Assembly: GCF_040954645.1 (NCBI RefSeq)
Contig: NC_092806.1
Location: forward strand, 136,423,697 to 136,487,696
Direction: 5' to 3'
DNA length: 64,000 nt
From: Diabrotica undecimpunctata
Taxonomy: Eukaryota; Arthropoda; Insecta; Coleoptera; Chrysomelidae
Below are positions 1 to 10,375 of the stretch, piece after piece; within the stretch, counting starts at the first letter, position 1, and the number at the start of each line of letters is the position of its first letter. The notes under the pieces were generated by a model that did no database searches, was not told where the DNA came from, and saw only the letters and a list, made by a program, of their open reading frames with translations. A program made the position numbers and the translations under genes.

Positions 1-321
1 CTCACTACAAGTTTAACCCTAATTAGAGAACTAAAATACAGAGAGGATAGGTAATACGAAATATTAGTAAAAACCAACCTGAAACTGACGGTTTAAGATG
101 TTTTCGACTAACCCACCTTGTATCTGAAGGAATACAATACCTTATAATCCGATTACGAAGGTATTTTGAATGGTTACAGATGACCGACCAGTGTCGTAGA
201 GTATATGATTGAAACATTTATTTGAACTAAATAAATATATTTTTTAAATTGTACTTATGTAAATTGTATTTTTGTATTCAAAAATAAAAAGTTTCTTGCC
301 ATTTGTAAAAGATACATTTAT
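1..321. other. AT-rich stretch, no gene seen
   Basis: I see no protein similarity, RNA gene or repeat structure. The short open frame in it looks like chance. Confidence 0.5.
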
Positions 322-325
322 TTAA

Positions 326-722
326 GGGGAAAGGCGCCAAATGTCGCCTGTCAAAATTTTCAATGTGTTTTAAATGAATCCATTATTTTCGAATCTGGAG
401 AAAACTAATAAATATTTTTGAAAAATTTAAACGCAAAATGAAAGATTACAATATTACTGAGGGCAGAAAGTCTCTGAAAACTTCTACAATGTTTATTTTA
501 ATATGTTCTGTAATATGGGTGAAAATAAAAGAGAAAATATAGTATAATTTTTAATTGAAAATATTGCATGCAAAAGAAACTTTTTATTTATTCTAATAAA
601 TATTTCATTCTGCCTTTAAATTTTTCAAAAATGCTTTTTAGTTTTCTCAGGATTTGAAAAAAAATGGATACATTTAAAACACATTGAACATTTTGACAGG
701 CGACATTTTGCACCTTTCCCCT
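326..722. mobile_element. Foldback MITE with TTAA target duplication (piggyBac-type?)
   Basis: Two arms of about 120 bp (roughly 326-445 and 600-722) are inverted copies at about 85-90% identity, around a unique centre of about 150 bp. The outer ends read GGGGAAAGG on both sides after reverse complement (one side has an extra A) and each is flanked by TTAA (322-325 and 723-726). TTAA duplication is the signature of piggyBac-superfamily insertion, so a non-autonomous piggyBac relative is the likeliest class. No coding sequence is present. The arm similarity is seen directly; the superfamily is inferred. Confidence 0.7.
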
Positions 723-995
723 TTAATACCTCACGATTACAACTACTATTACTTACCTTATATAATTACGATTAGAAAACTATTCAAATTCAAAATAAAC
801 AGGATCAACTTCGGAATCCTGAGAGTTAATAATTAGCGGTTGTGTCTCTACGGTCGCATCAATTATGTTATCAAGATCCCACATTTTTTGTTCTTCTTCT
901 ATTACATGTCTTACTGCATCTTTCCAGTTTTGTTCTATAATATGTTGTAAAGACCCGTATAACAATTCACGTACAGCTTGTATTTTATATCACGT

Positions 996-1059
996 ATTTT
1001 TTCTAGCCACATAACTTTTCATTTGTGCCCAAATGAAAAGTTATGTGGCTAGAAAAAAT
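996..1059. repeat. Perfect 30-bp inverted repeat, 4-nt loop, inside transposase
   Basis: Arms 996-1025 and 1030-1059 are exact reverse complements around the loop TGCC. One arm is normal transposase coding sequence (minus strand, AQMKSYVARKN). The other is an inverted copy of it that replaces the residues expected after NPIE. It looks like a snap-back, templated duplication rather than a transposon end. Confidence 0.9.
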
Positions 1060-1454
1060 CAAATTCAATTGGATTTATTTCGCAGTGGTAGGGTGAAAGT
1101 CTAAGGACCGTGATGTTTCGCCTTTCCTCCATTTTGTCAACTACGTATTTCTTGAACTTAGATTTGTGTGGCCGGGCAATTTTTAAAAGTTCTGCTTTTA
1201 CCATTCCATCTTCGTAAGGCAGATACTTATTCAGCAGCCAGTCAAGAATATCCTGTTTCTTCCACGCAGTCGTTGGAAGTCTTTCTACTAGTCGTGAATG
1301 ATAAGGTGCATTATCTAATACCATAATTAAATTTGGTGGTATGTGTTCAATCATCTGCTCAAAATACTCTTCGAAAACATCAGCTGTCATCTCCTCGTGA
1401 TAGTCTTTTGTACTTTTGGACTGAAATTCCAACAAACTATGCTTAACAAATCCC

Positions 1455-1530
1455 TTTTTTGAATAAAATCCTTTATAAAAAGGTATATAAAAAACACTGT
1501 TGGGCTATGTTAAATTGGCAAAACGTTTTC
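1455..1530 (-). mobile_element. Short fragment of a Penelope-like terminal repeat inside transposase
   Basis: This segment interrupts the transposase frame between the GSEKG region and the downstream DDE part. It is nearly identical to 30263-30333, sharing GTTGGGCTATGTT and AAAACGTTTTC. At 30 kb the same sequence sits beside a hammerhead-like motif, which suggests a Penelope-like terminal repeat. The repeat is seen directly; family assignment is inference. Confidence 0.55.
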
Positions 1531-2430
1531 CCTTTTCACTGCCAATGTGAGAAATTATTAATCTACTGCCTTTACCAGAAGGTGGGGAGATACCAGTAGA
1601 CCAACCTTCCATAAAGGCTTGCCTGGAGCTTAATATATTTTTATCTGACCAAATTTTTTTTAGAGTATGACCTGAGTTTACCCACGTTTCATCCTGGTAG
1701 AAGATTTGCCTTCCTTCCGCCCGGAATTTTCGTATGGATCTTAGATAATTTCTTCTCCAACATATTATCTCCTCTTGGTCAATCAAAAGTGATTTTCGGT
1801 CTGATTATATGAGGCAAATCCGGGTCGTCTCTAACTTCTTGTAAAATTTTGTTTAGGTTTTTTATTTCTTTTTTGAAAAAAAAAATCCATGAATTTTGCT
1901 TCGAATACCATTTTTGGCAAATTCCATTAATTTCAATAGGCTTTTTTCCTCTCTTTAAGTGTTCGTTTGTGTTTGTGTTAGCTATACCGTGTTTTTTTCT
2001 TTCTGATAGGAACCTATATATAGTTGACTCCCCTACGCCAGTCATGTTGGCACAACTTTCGACTATGTTGCGAACAGTGTTTGTGGGATTCTGGGAAACC
2101 AGAGCATCGTGAACATTCAGGACAATAGCCTTCTCTCTTGGTGAATAGACAGACTTACTGACTGTACGCAATAGTACCGGTGTAAAACTTGATGATGTTG
2201 ATGATGAAGCCATCACATACAATCCAACAAAACGAGCACGAGCGAAAGGTACGTATATGTTCGTAGGTATATGGGATAAAAAATCACTCACGCACTGCAT
2301 ATAATTAGCAAAAGAAATATTCGAGACGCTAATTACTGCCGTAGACGCCGAAACACCTACAAGCCGTAAATTACATGCGATCAAAAACGTACTAAACAAA
2401 AAAATTGTTTTCGTTCGTAATAACTTCACC

Positions 2431-3269
2431 CTTTCAAGTTGTTTCCAATATAAACGGACTGACGAGGCACATGGCCAAAGCCGGCATCTTTATACCCATT
2501 ATATTATTAAAAATCTGGGGAATTCCATCCTAATTATCTTGCAACGAATAGTACCTTCGGATATGAATTCCAGGTTTTCTAGTAAAGTGATTAAACGCGA
2601 AGATTAGTATTGAAATATCCAAAGAGATAAGGTATTCTTATTTACAAAATTGTTAATGGTTAAATTCTTATTTTTATTAATATATTATAATAACCAACAT
2701 TAGCCGTGAAAATTTAAATTGTTTTTTGCTAAATATATTAGTATTAAGACATTATTAATATTATATATAATAGTATTAAAACATTATATTATTATTTAAT
2801 GAATAAACACCTCAGGAACGCCTATGATGATACAAATTTTACGACCATTTTATGACTTTGAGGCACATTTCGTGCTCTCAACAATTTGTGAACGGAGAAT
2901 AGTCATATAATCACTAATCAAGTAAATAAAATGAGTTCAGTAAAAAGTGCAATAGGGGCGTAGCTTACTTAAATAGGTAATGCAATATCATCTTATAATA
3001 GATAATAACCCAAACAAAATATGTAATTACATAGCTAAACATAACACTGAGTTTGATTGTGTATACGCTACGGCTAAACTTCCAAAATGGTTAATCTCGA
3101 CATTAACCGGTTAATCTTGACCTTAACCGAAATGTAATGTTAATGTCGTACGAAATTCAGATATATTGACCTTAAGAGGTTATTATCGAGTTTAGCTATT
3201 TTCCTTGGTTAATATTGAATAATGTGTTAGAAAATAATACAACGTTGCCAATTGTATAAAAAATACATG
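2431..3269. other. AT-rich non-coding stretch
   Basis: I see nothing identifiable. A short repetitive stretch at about 3075-3190 repeats GGTTAAT and GACCTTAA motifs. Confidence 0.5.
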
Positions 3270-3815
3270 CTATTTATTCAAACATGATGAAATTCCGTGA
3301 CACTTACAGTTACATAAAATATTAGTTGCCTTACAGTAGCACTTTTTTGAACCACATTTAGTTTTGCACGAGCATCTTTTGTATCCTTGACCACCACATA
3401 GAGATGAAGTCGCTGCTATCTCACGAAGAGATTTTTTAACGACCGAAATTTTTTCGGTAGCAATAAGGGGAGCCGGACACGGACATACACTGTACTGATT
3501 TCTTGTGAATAACTGTGATAATGTGCCCTTTTCTGTGCTGATTTTTTAATACATGTTATCTTTAACTATCATAACAATGCCTAATATATTTCTTGCATCA
3601 GCTCGTCCTCTATCAACATGGGGGACAGGCAATCTAACAGTATCACCAATTTTTGCAGCCGGTAGTAACTTTAGTTGTAATTGTAATTTAGTTTCTTTTT
3701 TTTGCTTTTTGATGCTATCTTTTGCTTGAAATTTATTTTCGCTAATAGATTTCATTCGGCAATATATTAGACACCTTAAAATTGAAAGAAAGAAAGAAAG
3801 AAATTTGAAGGGCAC
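3270..3815 (-). pseudogene. C-terminus of KRBA2/SCAND3-like integrase (transposon-derived)
   Basis: Reading from about 3750 downward, the frame encodes AKIGDTVRLPVPHVDRGRAD, a short VKDNMY stretch, one in-frame stop (3546), then TLSQLFTRNQYSVC and LREIAATSSLCGGQGY, ending in a cysteine-rich tail (CSCKTKC, KCYCKA, CNCKCH) with a stop at 3270. This order of a small beta domain followed by a Cys cluster matches, from memory, the C-terminus of integrase proteins annotated as KRBA2-like or SCAND3-like in insects. The integrase core is absent upstream. One premature stop; otherwise colinear. Confidence 0.75.
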
Positions 3816-5285
3816 ACGGCTTAAACCATGAAAGTCCTTCTGATTTTATTATGAGAAAACTTAAATTGTAAATTTAGGGACTTACATAATAAAATTGGTT
3901 AAGATAAATCTTAATTTATTTATCAGTTACACTTGCAGGTATTATTAAATGATAAAAATGAAAAGTTTAACATTTTGTGTTAAAAGTATTTTATTGAAAA
4001 AATAAAAAAATCACTAACAAAGGTGGTGTGTCATATGTAAAATCAATGAAAGTCCAGGCTTTTCATTGGTCTGTAAACATGATCAGTACCATTAGTTATC
4101 ATCATCTCTGACATTGTTGGCAGGAGGTAAACTAAGCAAGAAGATTATTTTTATGATTAGAGTGCGGCGATTCTCAAAATCTAGACGTAATTTCATAGCA
4201 AAGAAGTATTTAATACAAAATGTTTTATTTTTACATTGTAATTATATAAATTCCAATTTTCCAAAAAAGTCCAATTTTAAAAATTTTTGTTACATATTTT
4301 TTTGCATCTCATACAGTCTCTAAGCATATACCCGAACTACTATACTCCGTAAAACGACACTCAGTCCTAACTGCAAGACGCAAGAGTCTCGCAGGCTTAG
4401 TCTTGTTCTTGCTCAAATCTTGCACGATCAGTCTGGGTCTTGGTCTTGCTAAAATAAGGCAGTCTTGGTCTTGGTCTTGGTCTTGCAAAAACGCAAGAAA
4501 AAGACCAAAACTGCAAGACCAAGGCCGATTTTAGGCAACACTATTAAAAATATTAAATAAGAAAAGGCTTGTTTCTCTCTCGTTTTTGTATTATTGATAT
4601 TTTGCAGCAAGGTTAATAAATTAAAACATTTATTGATACAGTCACATTGAGATACAGTCGCATCTTATAAAAAATTCATTTATCGCTATTTATTTTATTA
4701 CGACTTTGCTACAAAATTAATCTTGTTAAAGCAAAGAAAGTAAAAAAAACTATAAGAAATAAGTAAATTATTATTTAAGTTATCCGAAAATTTTTTCTGA
4801 AAAAGCCGAATGTCACCTCTTACATCCAAATGTAGTCGTTTTTCACAGATCCACCCTGATCTATATGATGTTTATTTATATTTGGCTTTCCTACTACAAA
4901 TAAAAAAAACGATATAAATATCTGAAAAGGGAAATTCTAGTAAATTATGGTTGTTTTATTGAACTTTTAGATGCGTAGAAAAAACAATTCTATTGTGATT
5001 TGATTGTCGTAAATATAATTTATTTTATTATTTTGTGCGGGGGACAATCAATATATAATGGTAATTTTTTGTTCAATGACGAAATTTTTCATTTATTTTA
5101 ATTGAAATAGTTCATGAATAAATTACACGTTCATATGAGGTTTATATCAAATTTTAATTAGGAAATTTAAAATATTGGAAACAAACTTAATATTCCCATT
5201 TATTTGAATGAAATATATAAATTGATGAATGGCAAAATATTATTTGCGAAATCGATTGGAATATAATATCTGTTACAATATACAT
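3816..5285. other. AT-rich non-coding stretch
   Basis: Apart from the GTCTTG/CAAGAC repeat at 4371-4540, I see no gene or element. Short frames here have low-complexity translations. Confidence 0.5.
4371..4540. repeat. GTCTTG-rich repeat with inverted CAAGAC segments
   Basis: A local array of (TTGGTC)n at about 4461-4485 lies beside several GTCTTGC and GCAAGAC words on opposite strands (for example 4371-4385 and 4512-4521), so the block can fold back on itself. No coding content. It could be a small satellite or the core of a foldback element. Confidence 0.6.
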
Positions 5286-5289
5286 AATT

Positions 5290-5800
5290 ACACTTCTACT
5301 CCATCTCCCCGTACGACGTCCATTACTGAACGTTGGCTATCATATTGGATATGATAATTTTATTCACCGCAGCTCTGAAGAGTTACGATAAAGGCTAATA
5401 AAACCACTCACGTAGGTTAAGAAGCCGCGATGTTCTTCTTCTAGCGGGACCCCTGTTTCACGGCCAAGCAACACAGTATCGTCCGCATATTTTAGATCCT
5501 TGATCTTAATTCCTTTGACTGTGATACCGATACCAATCCTGGTAAGTGCCTCTTTGAAAATACGATGGTAGTATAGATCAATGGCAACAAGAGCAGTGGC
5601 GACAAAATGCACCTCTATAGTAAGGTACCCTCCATGGGTAATTTTAATTGATTCAGAAGTATCTAGGCCAATTCTGACATTTGCTTGCTAGTGATAGTAT
5701 ATGTTTTATATAATTCCTTAGTGTTTATCAACTATTCTTATTTGTTCAAAAATATTCGTTAATTTTTCATGTCTAACCTAGTCGAATGCTTTCGGAAGAG
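5290..5800 (-). pseudogene. RTE-type LINE fragment (RT palm and C-terminus), decayed
   Basis: From 5800 downward the minus strand encodes a KAFD block (palm domain motif A region), a degenerate stretch where VRQGC should lie, then IKIKDLKYADDTVLLGRE (catalytic YADD intact), followed by a jump to the C-terminal LFRAAVNK segment ending near 5300. The order matches the intact RTE at 59.7-62.7 kb, with frameshifts and an internal deletion. The upstream half of the same copy appears at 7146-7258, separated by an inserted plus-strand LINE. Confidence 0.75.
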
Positions 5801-7145
5801 GAACAAGGAATTCGGAATCCTGGAAAATACTGAAATCTTTAAGGAAGAATAAAAACGAAAAGGTCCAAATACAACACTTATCAGGAAAAGATTGGGGAGA
5901 CTACTATAAAGAACTACTCACAGAAAACCGCCCAGATTTCATAGAGACAGACACAGAACAGGAACAACAACAAAATCAGAATGAAGAACAGATTGAGATA
6001 ACATTAATTGAAGTAAAGAATTCCATAGAGACTTTAAAGAAAAAAAAATCAGGGGGACCAGGAGGAATCGTTAATGTACTAATTAAGTACGGAACAGACA
6101 AACTACACAGAATTATACACGAAATGTTCAGTAACGCTATAAACCTGAACGAAATACCAGATGAATGGTCCAAAGCATATATAACCTCGATAAATAAAAA
6201 GGGAGATAAGAAGAAATAAGGGAACTACAGAGGCATCAGTGTGATAGCATGTATGGGCAGGATATGATGAAGGAAATCGGAATAACTCAGAGATTAATAG
6301 AAGCCGTAAAAAAACCTTTACAACAACAACAAGGTGAGAGTTAAAACCGGCAATAAATACTCCAACGAATTTAAGACCACAAAAGGCTTACTGCAGGGAT
6401 GCTCTACATCTCCGACACTGTTCAAGATATTCCTTGAACAAATATTAAAACCATGGAAAAGGAAATGTGAAGGAATGGGAATACCAATCCGGACAACTAC
6501 TTGTACACATTAAGCTTTGCAGATGGCCAAGTAGTAACGGCTCAAGATGAAGATCTGTGCTATATGCTCCGAAAATTAGAAAAGAAATACACAAAAAATG
6601 GACTGGAAATAAATCTAAAAAAGACCGAATATTTAACAACAGTGCAAGAACCAGTGAGAAACTTGGAAATGGACGATAATAGGGAAATTAACGGCAAATA
6701 TAATGACCTATGGAGCAGAGAATTTGGTAATAAATAAACGAAACTGGTCCAAAATCACAGTAACTGAAATGGAGTTCATGAGAAGAAGCTGCAAAATGAC
6801 AAAAATGGATCACATCTGAAATGAGGAGATAAAACGAAGAATGGAAGTAGAACAATACATACTTAGCTACATCGAAGAAAAACGTTTAATTTGGTATGGA
6901 CATTGTATATATATGTGAGAAGAACAGATCATACAAGGTCTATAGCAAAGATTTCGGATTGGATCCCAATAGGAAGGAGGAAAAGAGGTAGACCCCGAAG
7001 ATCATGGAGGGATGAAGTGGATGAGGCCATGGAAAGACGAGAGCTCAAAGATGGAGAATGGCAGAACAGAAAGGACTGGAGACGTTGGCTGAAAGGAAGA
7101 ATGCAGCGACAGCTGTAAAAATCCTTCTATAGATAGATAGATAGA
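5797..7145 (+). pseudogene. LINE (family A) pseudogene nested in an RTE copy
   Basis: 5'-truncated reverse-transcriptase ORF2. Pieces in order: a thumb-proximal linker (KDWGDYYKELL), IPDEWSKAYI, NYRGISVIA, GLLQGCSTSPTLFKIF, LSFADGQVV, and a basic C-terminus GRRKRGRPRRSWRDEVDEA at 6963-7030. Stops and frameshifts occur at about 6218, 6260-6350 and 6830. The catalytic FADD reads FADG, a lost aspartate. The element ends in a TAGA tetranucleotide tail. It separates two colinear pieces of a minus-strand RTE (5290-5800 and 7146-7258). Related copies lie at 19.2-20.3 kb and 26.4-27.9 kb. Confidence 0.8.
7129..7145 (+). repeat. (TAGA)n tail of LINE
   Basis: Four tetranucleotide units directly after the LINE coding end, consistent with a simple-sequence 3' tail. 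Confidence 0.7.
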
Positions 7146-7258
7146 CGCTAAATAATGCCTCCCTTGTTCCAAGATTATTATGGAGTCCAACTTGAGTATC
7201 CTTCAAGTCTAGCATTTCCGAGCTGCCAATTAAACTTATTGAAATACAGTCAGACTAA
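7146..7258 (-). pseudogene. RTE fragment, upstream half of the copy at 5.3-5.8 kb
   Basis: The minus strand reads a degenerate SDYRTISL-like stretch, then DTQVGLHNNLGTREALFS, equivalent to the NTQFGFRNGLGTREALF region of the intact RTE. It stops exactly where the plus-strand LINE tail begins, and the following KAFD block is found on the far side of that LINE at about 5800. This supports one RTE copy split by a later insertion with loss of about 60 bp. Confidence 0.65.
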
Positions 7259-7259
7259 C

Positions 7260-7611
7260 AAAATCTAAATTTTAGATTAGTTTCATGATCGCTTATTTCT
7301 GGGATATGTTTTACTTCAATAGACAAGATTTTATCCTCAGTAGATGTGATTACATAATCAAGCATAGTCGATGTGAACTGGGTGATTCTAGTTGCTTGAT
7401 TTACCATCTGCTTTAGACCAAGATCATCTAATACATCTGTAATGAACTGTGTGGAATAATTATTGGTATTTAACAGATCAGCATTAAAGTCGCCCAAACA
7501 GAGTAAATGATCTACACTTGGCAGTACTAATGATAAAATTGTTTCCAAAACTCCAAAGAAAGTTTTATAAAATGCTCCATAAGAATTATATAAAACACCA
7601 ACAGCTAGTGT
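7260..7611 (-). pseudogene. LINE endonuclease, C-terminal half (jockey/CR1-like)
   Basis: EEP-type (APE-like) endonuclease domain on the minus strand. LAVGVLYNSYGAFYK, then LLCLGDFNADLL (catalytic GDFN), LDYVITS and EISDHETN (the SDH motif). It is in register with the N-terminal half at 8723-8996; the two are separated by an LTR element with a 4-bp target duplication. The downstream RT is missing. Confidence 0.75.
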
Positions 7612-8722
7612 TGTTGCCGAGAGGGGACATTTGGGCCTGTAGGACCCATCGCCGGCTCTTCGGGCTTCTTCCTATCCCCGGAATTGGATCGGGTATTCAC
7701 CATCTTTGGTTTGTCGCTGGTAGAAAGGTTAAATACCACCGCTGTTATTAATAACAATTCCAGTGACAAATATCTGTTATAGGTAACGGTTCCAAGGACC
7801 TCCGTTACAGAGTAACAGAGCAAAAATGGAAAACAGATAGGTAAAAATGATCTAAGTATTCCTTGACTTACGGAAGGAATAACTTAGTACACAAGTAAAT
7901 TAAATGGTATAAAAATATAATGCAAAGAAAAATGTTTCTAAGTGTTTCTTGACTTACGGAAGAAACAACTTAGGACAGAAATATAGATAAATGAAATATG
8001 TAAATGTGAGAGTAAAATATGGAAATATTTCTAAGTGTTTCTTGACTTACGGAAGAAACAACTTAGAACAGAAAATAAACAAGAGAATCAAATATAGTAA
8101 AATAAATGCACAAATATTTATAAGTGTTTCTTGACTTACGGAAGAAACAGCTAAGCAAAAAATGGAAAAATGAAATAGACAAATATATAAGTATTTTCTT
8201 AACTTACGGAAGAAAATATCTTAGATAAAATACCAGAAATAATAATGCGATATGAAAATATTTCTAAGTGTTCTTAACTTACGGAAGAACAACTTAGACA
8301 CAAAATACAAGAAAAATAAACAATCAAAACAATCAAATAAAATATCAAAAAAGCAGTACATGAACAAATATAGATCAATGTAATATTCTAACCTGAAAAG
8401 GTCTGAATATACAATAATCATAAAATAAAATGGTATATAGGAAATCAGAAATAAAACAATAACTTAGTAGGAACAATAATAGCACCGACTAGGTCTACAG
8501 TAGAAGAGGCAAGCTCGACTGACCGATGAGAGAAGATCTACCTGCTTTTATGTAAAACAAATCCTTTGTTTTACGTAGCAAAAGTGGAATTTCCCTGCAT
8601 CGAGTCAATTAGAAATTTGGATTTGGCCAAACTTGGAATTCCCAAGTATTTTGACCAATATCCAAATTCCTTGATGCGTCCGGCACGACTGTCAGCTCCC
8701 GGCTGACACGCCTCCGGAGACA
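7612..8722 (-). mobile_element. LTR of a Ty3/gypsy-like retrotransposon (solo-LTR-like, 1.1 kb)
   Basis: The minus strand begins TGTCTCCGG and ends CGGCAACA (TG..CA termini), flanked by GTGT on both sides (7608-7611, 8723-8726). The flanks join one interrupted LINE endonuclease, so the insertion boundaries are well supported. A TATA-like CATAAAAGC lies near 8550 with a TCAGT initiator about 30 bp downstream, both on the minus strand. A frame starting MVNTRSNSGDRKKPEEP (7605-7710) resembles a gag N-terminus. Either the gag start lies within a long LTR, or this is a truncated element. Six hairpins lie between promoter and gag start. Confidence 0.65.
7852..8297 (-). repeat. Array of six covarying hairpins in the LTR leader
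   Basis: Copies at 7852-7887, 7938-7973, 8031-8066, 8121-8155, 8188-8224 and 8264-8297. Each is an inverted repeat around a conserved centre, GACTTACGG or AACTTACGG. The inner stems differ in sequence and length but stay complementary: ATTCCTT/AAGGAAT, GTTTCTT/AAGAAAC (three copies), ATTTTCTT/AAGAAAAT, GTTCTT/AAGAAC. The outer stem is CTAAG/CTTAG. Spacers of roughly 40-60 bp are AT-rich and unconserved. Confidence 0.85.
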
Positions 8723-8996
8723 GTGTTTCATATCGAAGAAAGAGTTTTAACCATATCTGTTCAATTTCATTTGATGACTCAATCAGCACATAATTTATAT
8801 TACATTTTATGTAAATACCTACACTTTCACCTGTATCATTTTTATTCCTGTCGGCTAGCTCAAAGTGATAGCCAGGTATATTAATGTTCTTACTGGATAG
8901 TGATTCCTTTAACCATGTTTCACTTATACCCAAAATATCTAAATCATTTTTCAAAATAAGTTCTTTTACATCAATAAAATGCGCAACTTTTCGATC
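8723..8996 (-). pseudogene. LINE endonuclease, N-terminal half (jockey/CR1-like)
   Basis: Minus-strand frame with FIDVKELILKNDLDILGISE (catalytic glutamate of the ISETW motif), then GYHFELADRNKNDTGESVGI and IEQIWLKLF. The domain breaks at 8723, where the LTR insertion starts, and resumes at 7611. Upstream of 8996 the frame meets a stop, and no ORF1 is seen. Confidence 0.75.
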
Positions 8997-9989
8997 TAGA
9001 GTTTATATGAGCACACTTTAAACTTCTCATGATATGTTTAGATTAGATCTTTACTAAATTGGTACAAACGATTATGTAAACAATTTAAGCAAAATTTGTA
9101 GATAATTATTTACATAAACAGTAATTCACATGGTGATGTATTAACAGTGTAAGAAAAATAAATAGATATTACTCTTTATTTCAAAATACGTTATAAACTA
9201 AGGATTTTTTACTAAATAACTCAAAATGTACAATTAAATTTTAATTTGAAAGTAAAGAAAATAATCTAGCAGTAAATAAATTTAAATCATGAATGTTTGC
9301 CTGTGTGTCCATTTCAAATAGGTAAAAAGAAATAAAATAAAACTTACTCACAATCAATTTAATTTTACCACCAAAACAACCGGTTTCTATACTTTTCTAA
9401 ACATCTTCAGGTCTAACGGTACCAGGTAAATTAAATGCTGAAATTACAAAGCCCATATTGGGGTGCTGTCTTATAAAGATAGCAATTATAGTAACTATGC
9501 CAATATTACATGTCTTTGATTATAAATATGAATAAAAATTGATGAAGCAGACAAAGTAAAAACCCACAAATTGGTAAGATAATCTATTGAGTTAAAATAA
9601 ATTAGTAAATAACGAAAATACTACTTACATGCCGGTACAAGAATTAATAATTAATTATTCGGAAAACATAGTTCAAACTATCCTAGATTGCTTGCTGGTG
9701 ACGGCAAATCATCGGTTTTATTGCAACTGTTTTGAAATTTACTGGGAAGTTCTTGAGGGGAGAGATATTAATAAATGAAATAGGAAGTAGGTATTATGTA
9801 ATTGTTTGCTAAGTGAAAGTGATGTTTTTTAATATTTAAATTATTAAAAGTTATTTACCTTTATTTCGTAGATATATTTTAGAAATGTGTGTTAATTTAT
9901 CGAATTTTTATAAAAGGACAGTTGTATGACAATGAATGAAGTCAGATGTATAATTTTGTGGGTGTGCAATTGCTTTAAACTTCTAATTA
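8997..9989. other. AT-rich non-coding stretch
   Basis: No gene recognised. A more complex, repeat-like sentence around 9370-9430 (ACCGGTTTCTATA, CATCTTCAGG) may be the end of an unidentified element. Confidence 0.45.
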
Positions 9990-10375
9990 GAGATTAATGT
10001 GGCGTCGTCTGCATAACATAATATATGGATCACTTTGATCCCCATTCTGTAACCATGACCTTTACGTACTGCTTGTATTATTTCGTCCATTATTATATTA
10101 AAGAGAAGTGGGCTTAACGAGTCACCCTGTCTGACTTAGCTTTGTACTGATATAAACTGTGTTAGTTTTCCATTTATCTTTGCCTGTATTTGATAATGGA
10201 AGTAGATGTTTTCGATGGTTTGCATAATATTGATTGGTTTGTTTCTTTTATACAGTAGGACGTCTTAGACTTGGATGCGATCGAAAGCCTTTGTCAGGTC
10301 TATAAAACATAGATATGCTGGTCTGTTGTACTCGATGGCTTTTTCTGTGATTTGTCTTTGTACAAAAAATATCGC
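9990..10375 (-). pseudogene. Reverse transcriptase fragment (LINE family C)
   Basis: The minus strand encodes CFIDLTKAFDRI, VRQGDSLSPLLFNIIMDEII and ILCYADDATLI, the palm motifs of a non-LTR reverse transcriptase with YADD intact. Two stops interrupt it. The finger region, thumb and endonuclease are missing. The fragment at 25577-25955 seems to be from the same family. Confidence 0.75.

Larger units (their letters stand above)
780..2213 (-). pseudogene. Broken DDE transposase, Tc1/mariner-IS630-like (copy A)
   Basis: Transposase relic read on the minus strand. The likely start is the ATG at 2213, opening MASSSTSSSF, followed by a helix-turn-helix region (SVYSPREKAIVLNV, then STIYRFLSERKK). 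The frame shifts at about 1780 into the first catalytic block (FYQDETWVN), then DNAPYHSRL and HCEINPIEF, then a C-terminal piece at 780-965. The DD-E residues are still visible, so decay is by insertion and frameshift. A foreign segment of about 75 bp sits at 1455-1530, and a 30-bp inverted duplication at 996-1059 interrupts the stretch after NPIE. Three further fragments of the same broad family lie at 43.3, 46.4 and 50.8 kb. Confidence 0.85.

Noticed and set aside
7852..8297. Regularly spaced repeats resembling a CRISPR array
   Set aside because: Context is an insect LTR element, repeats are palindromes of changing sequence, spacers are AT-rich and no cas genes exist.
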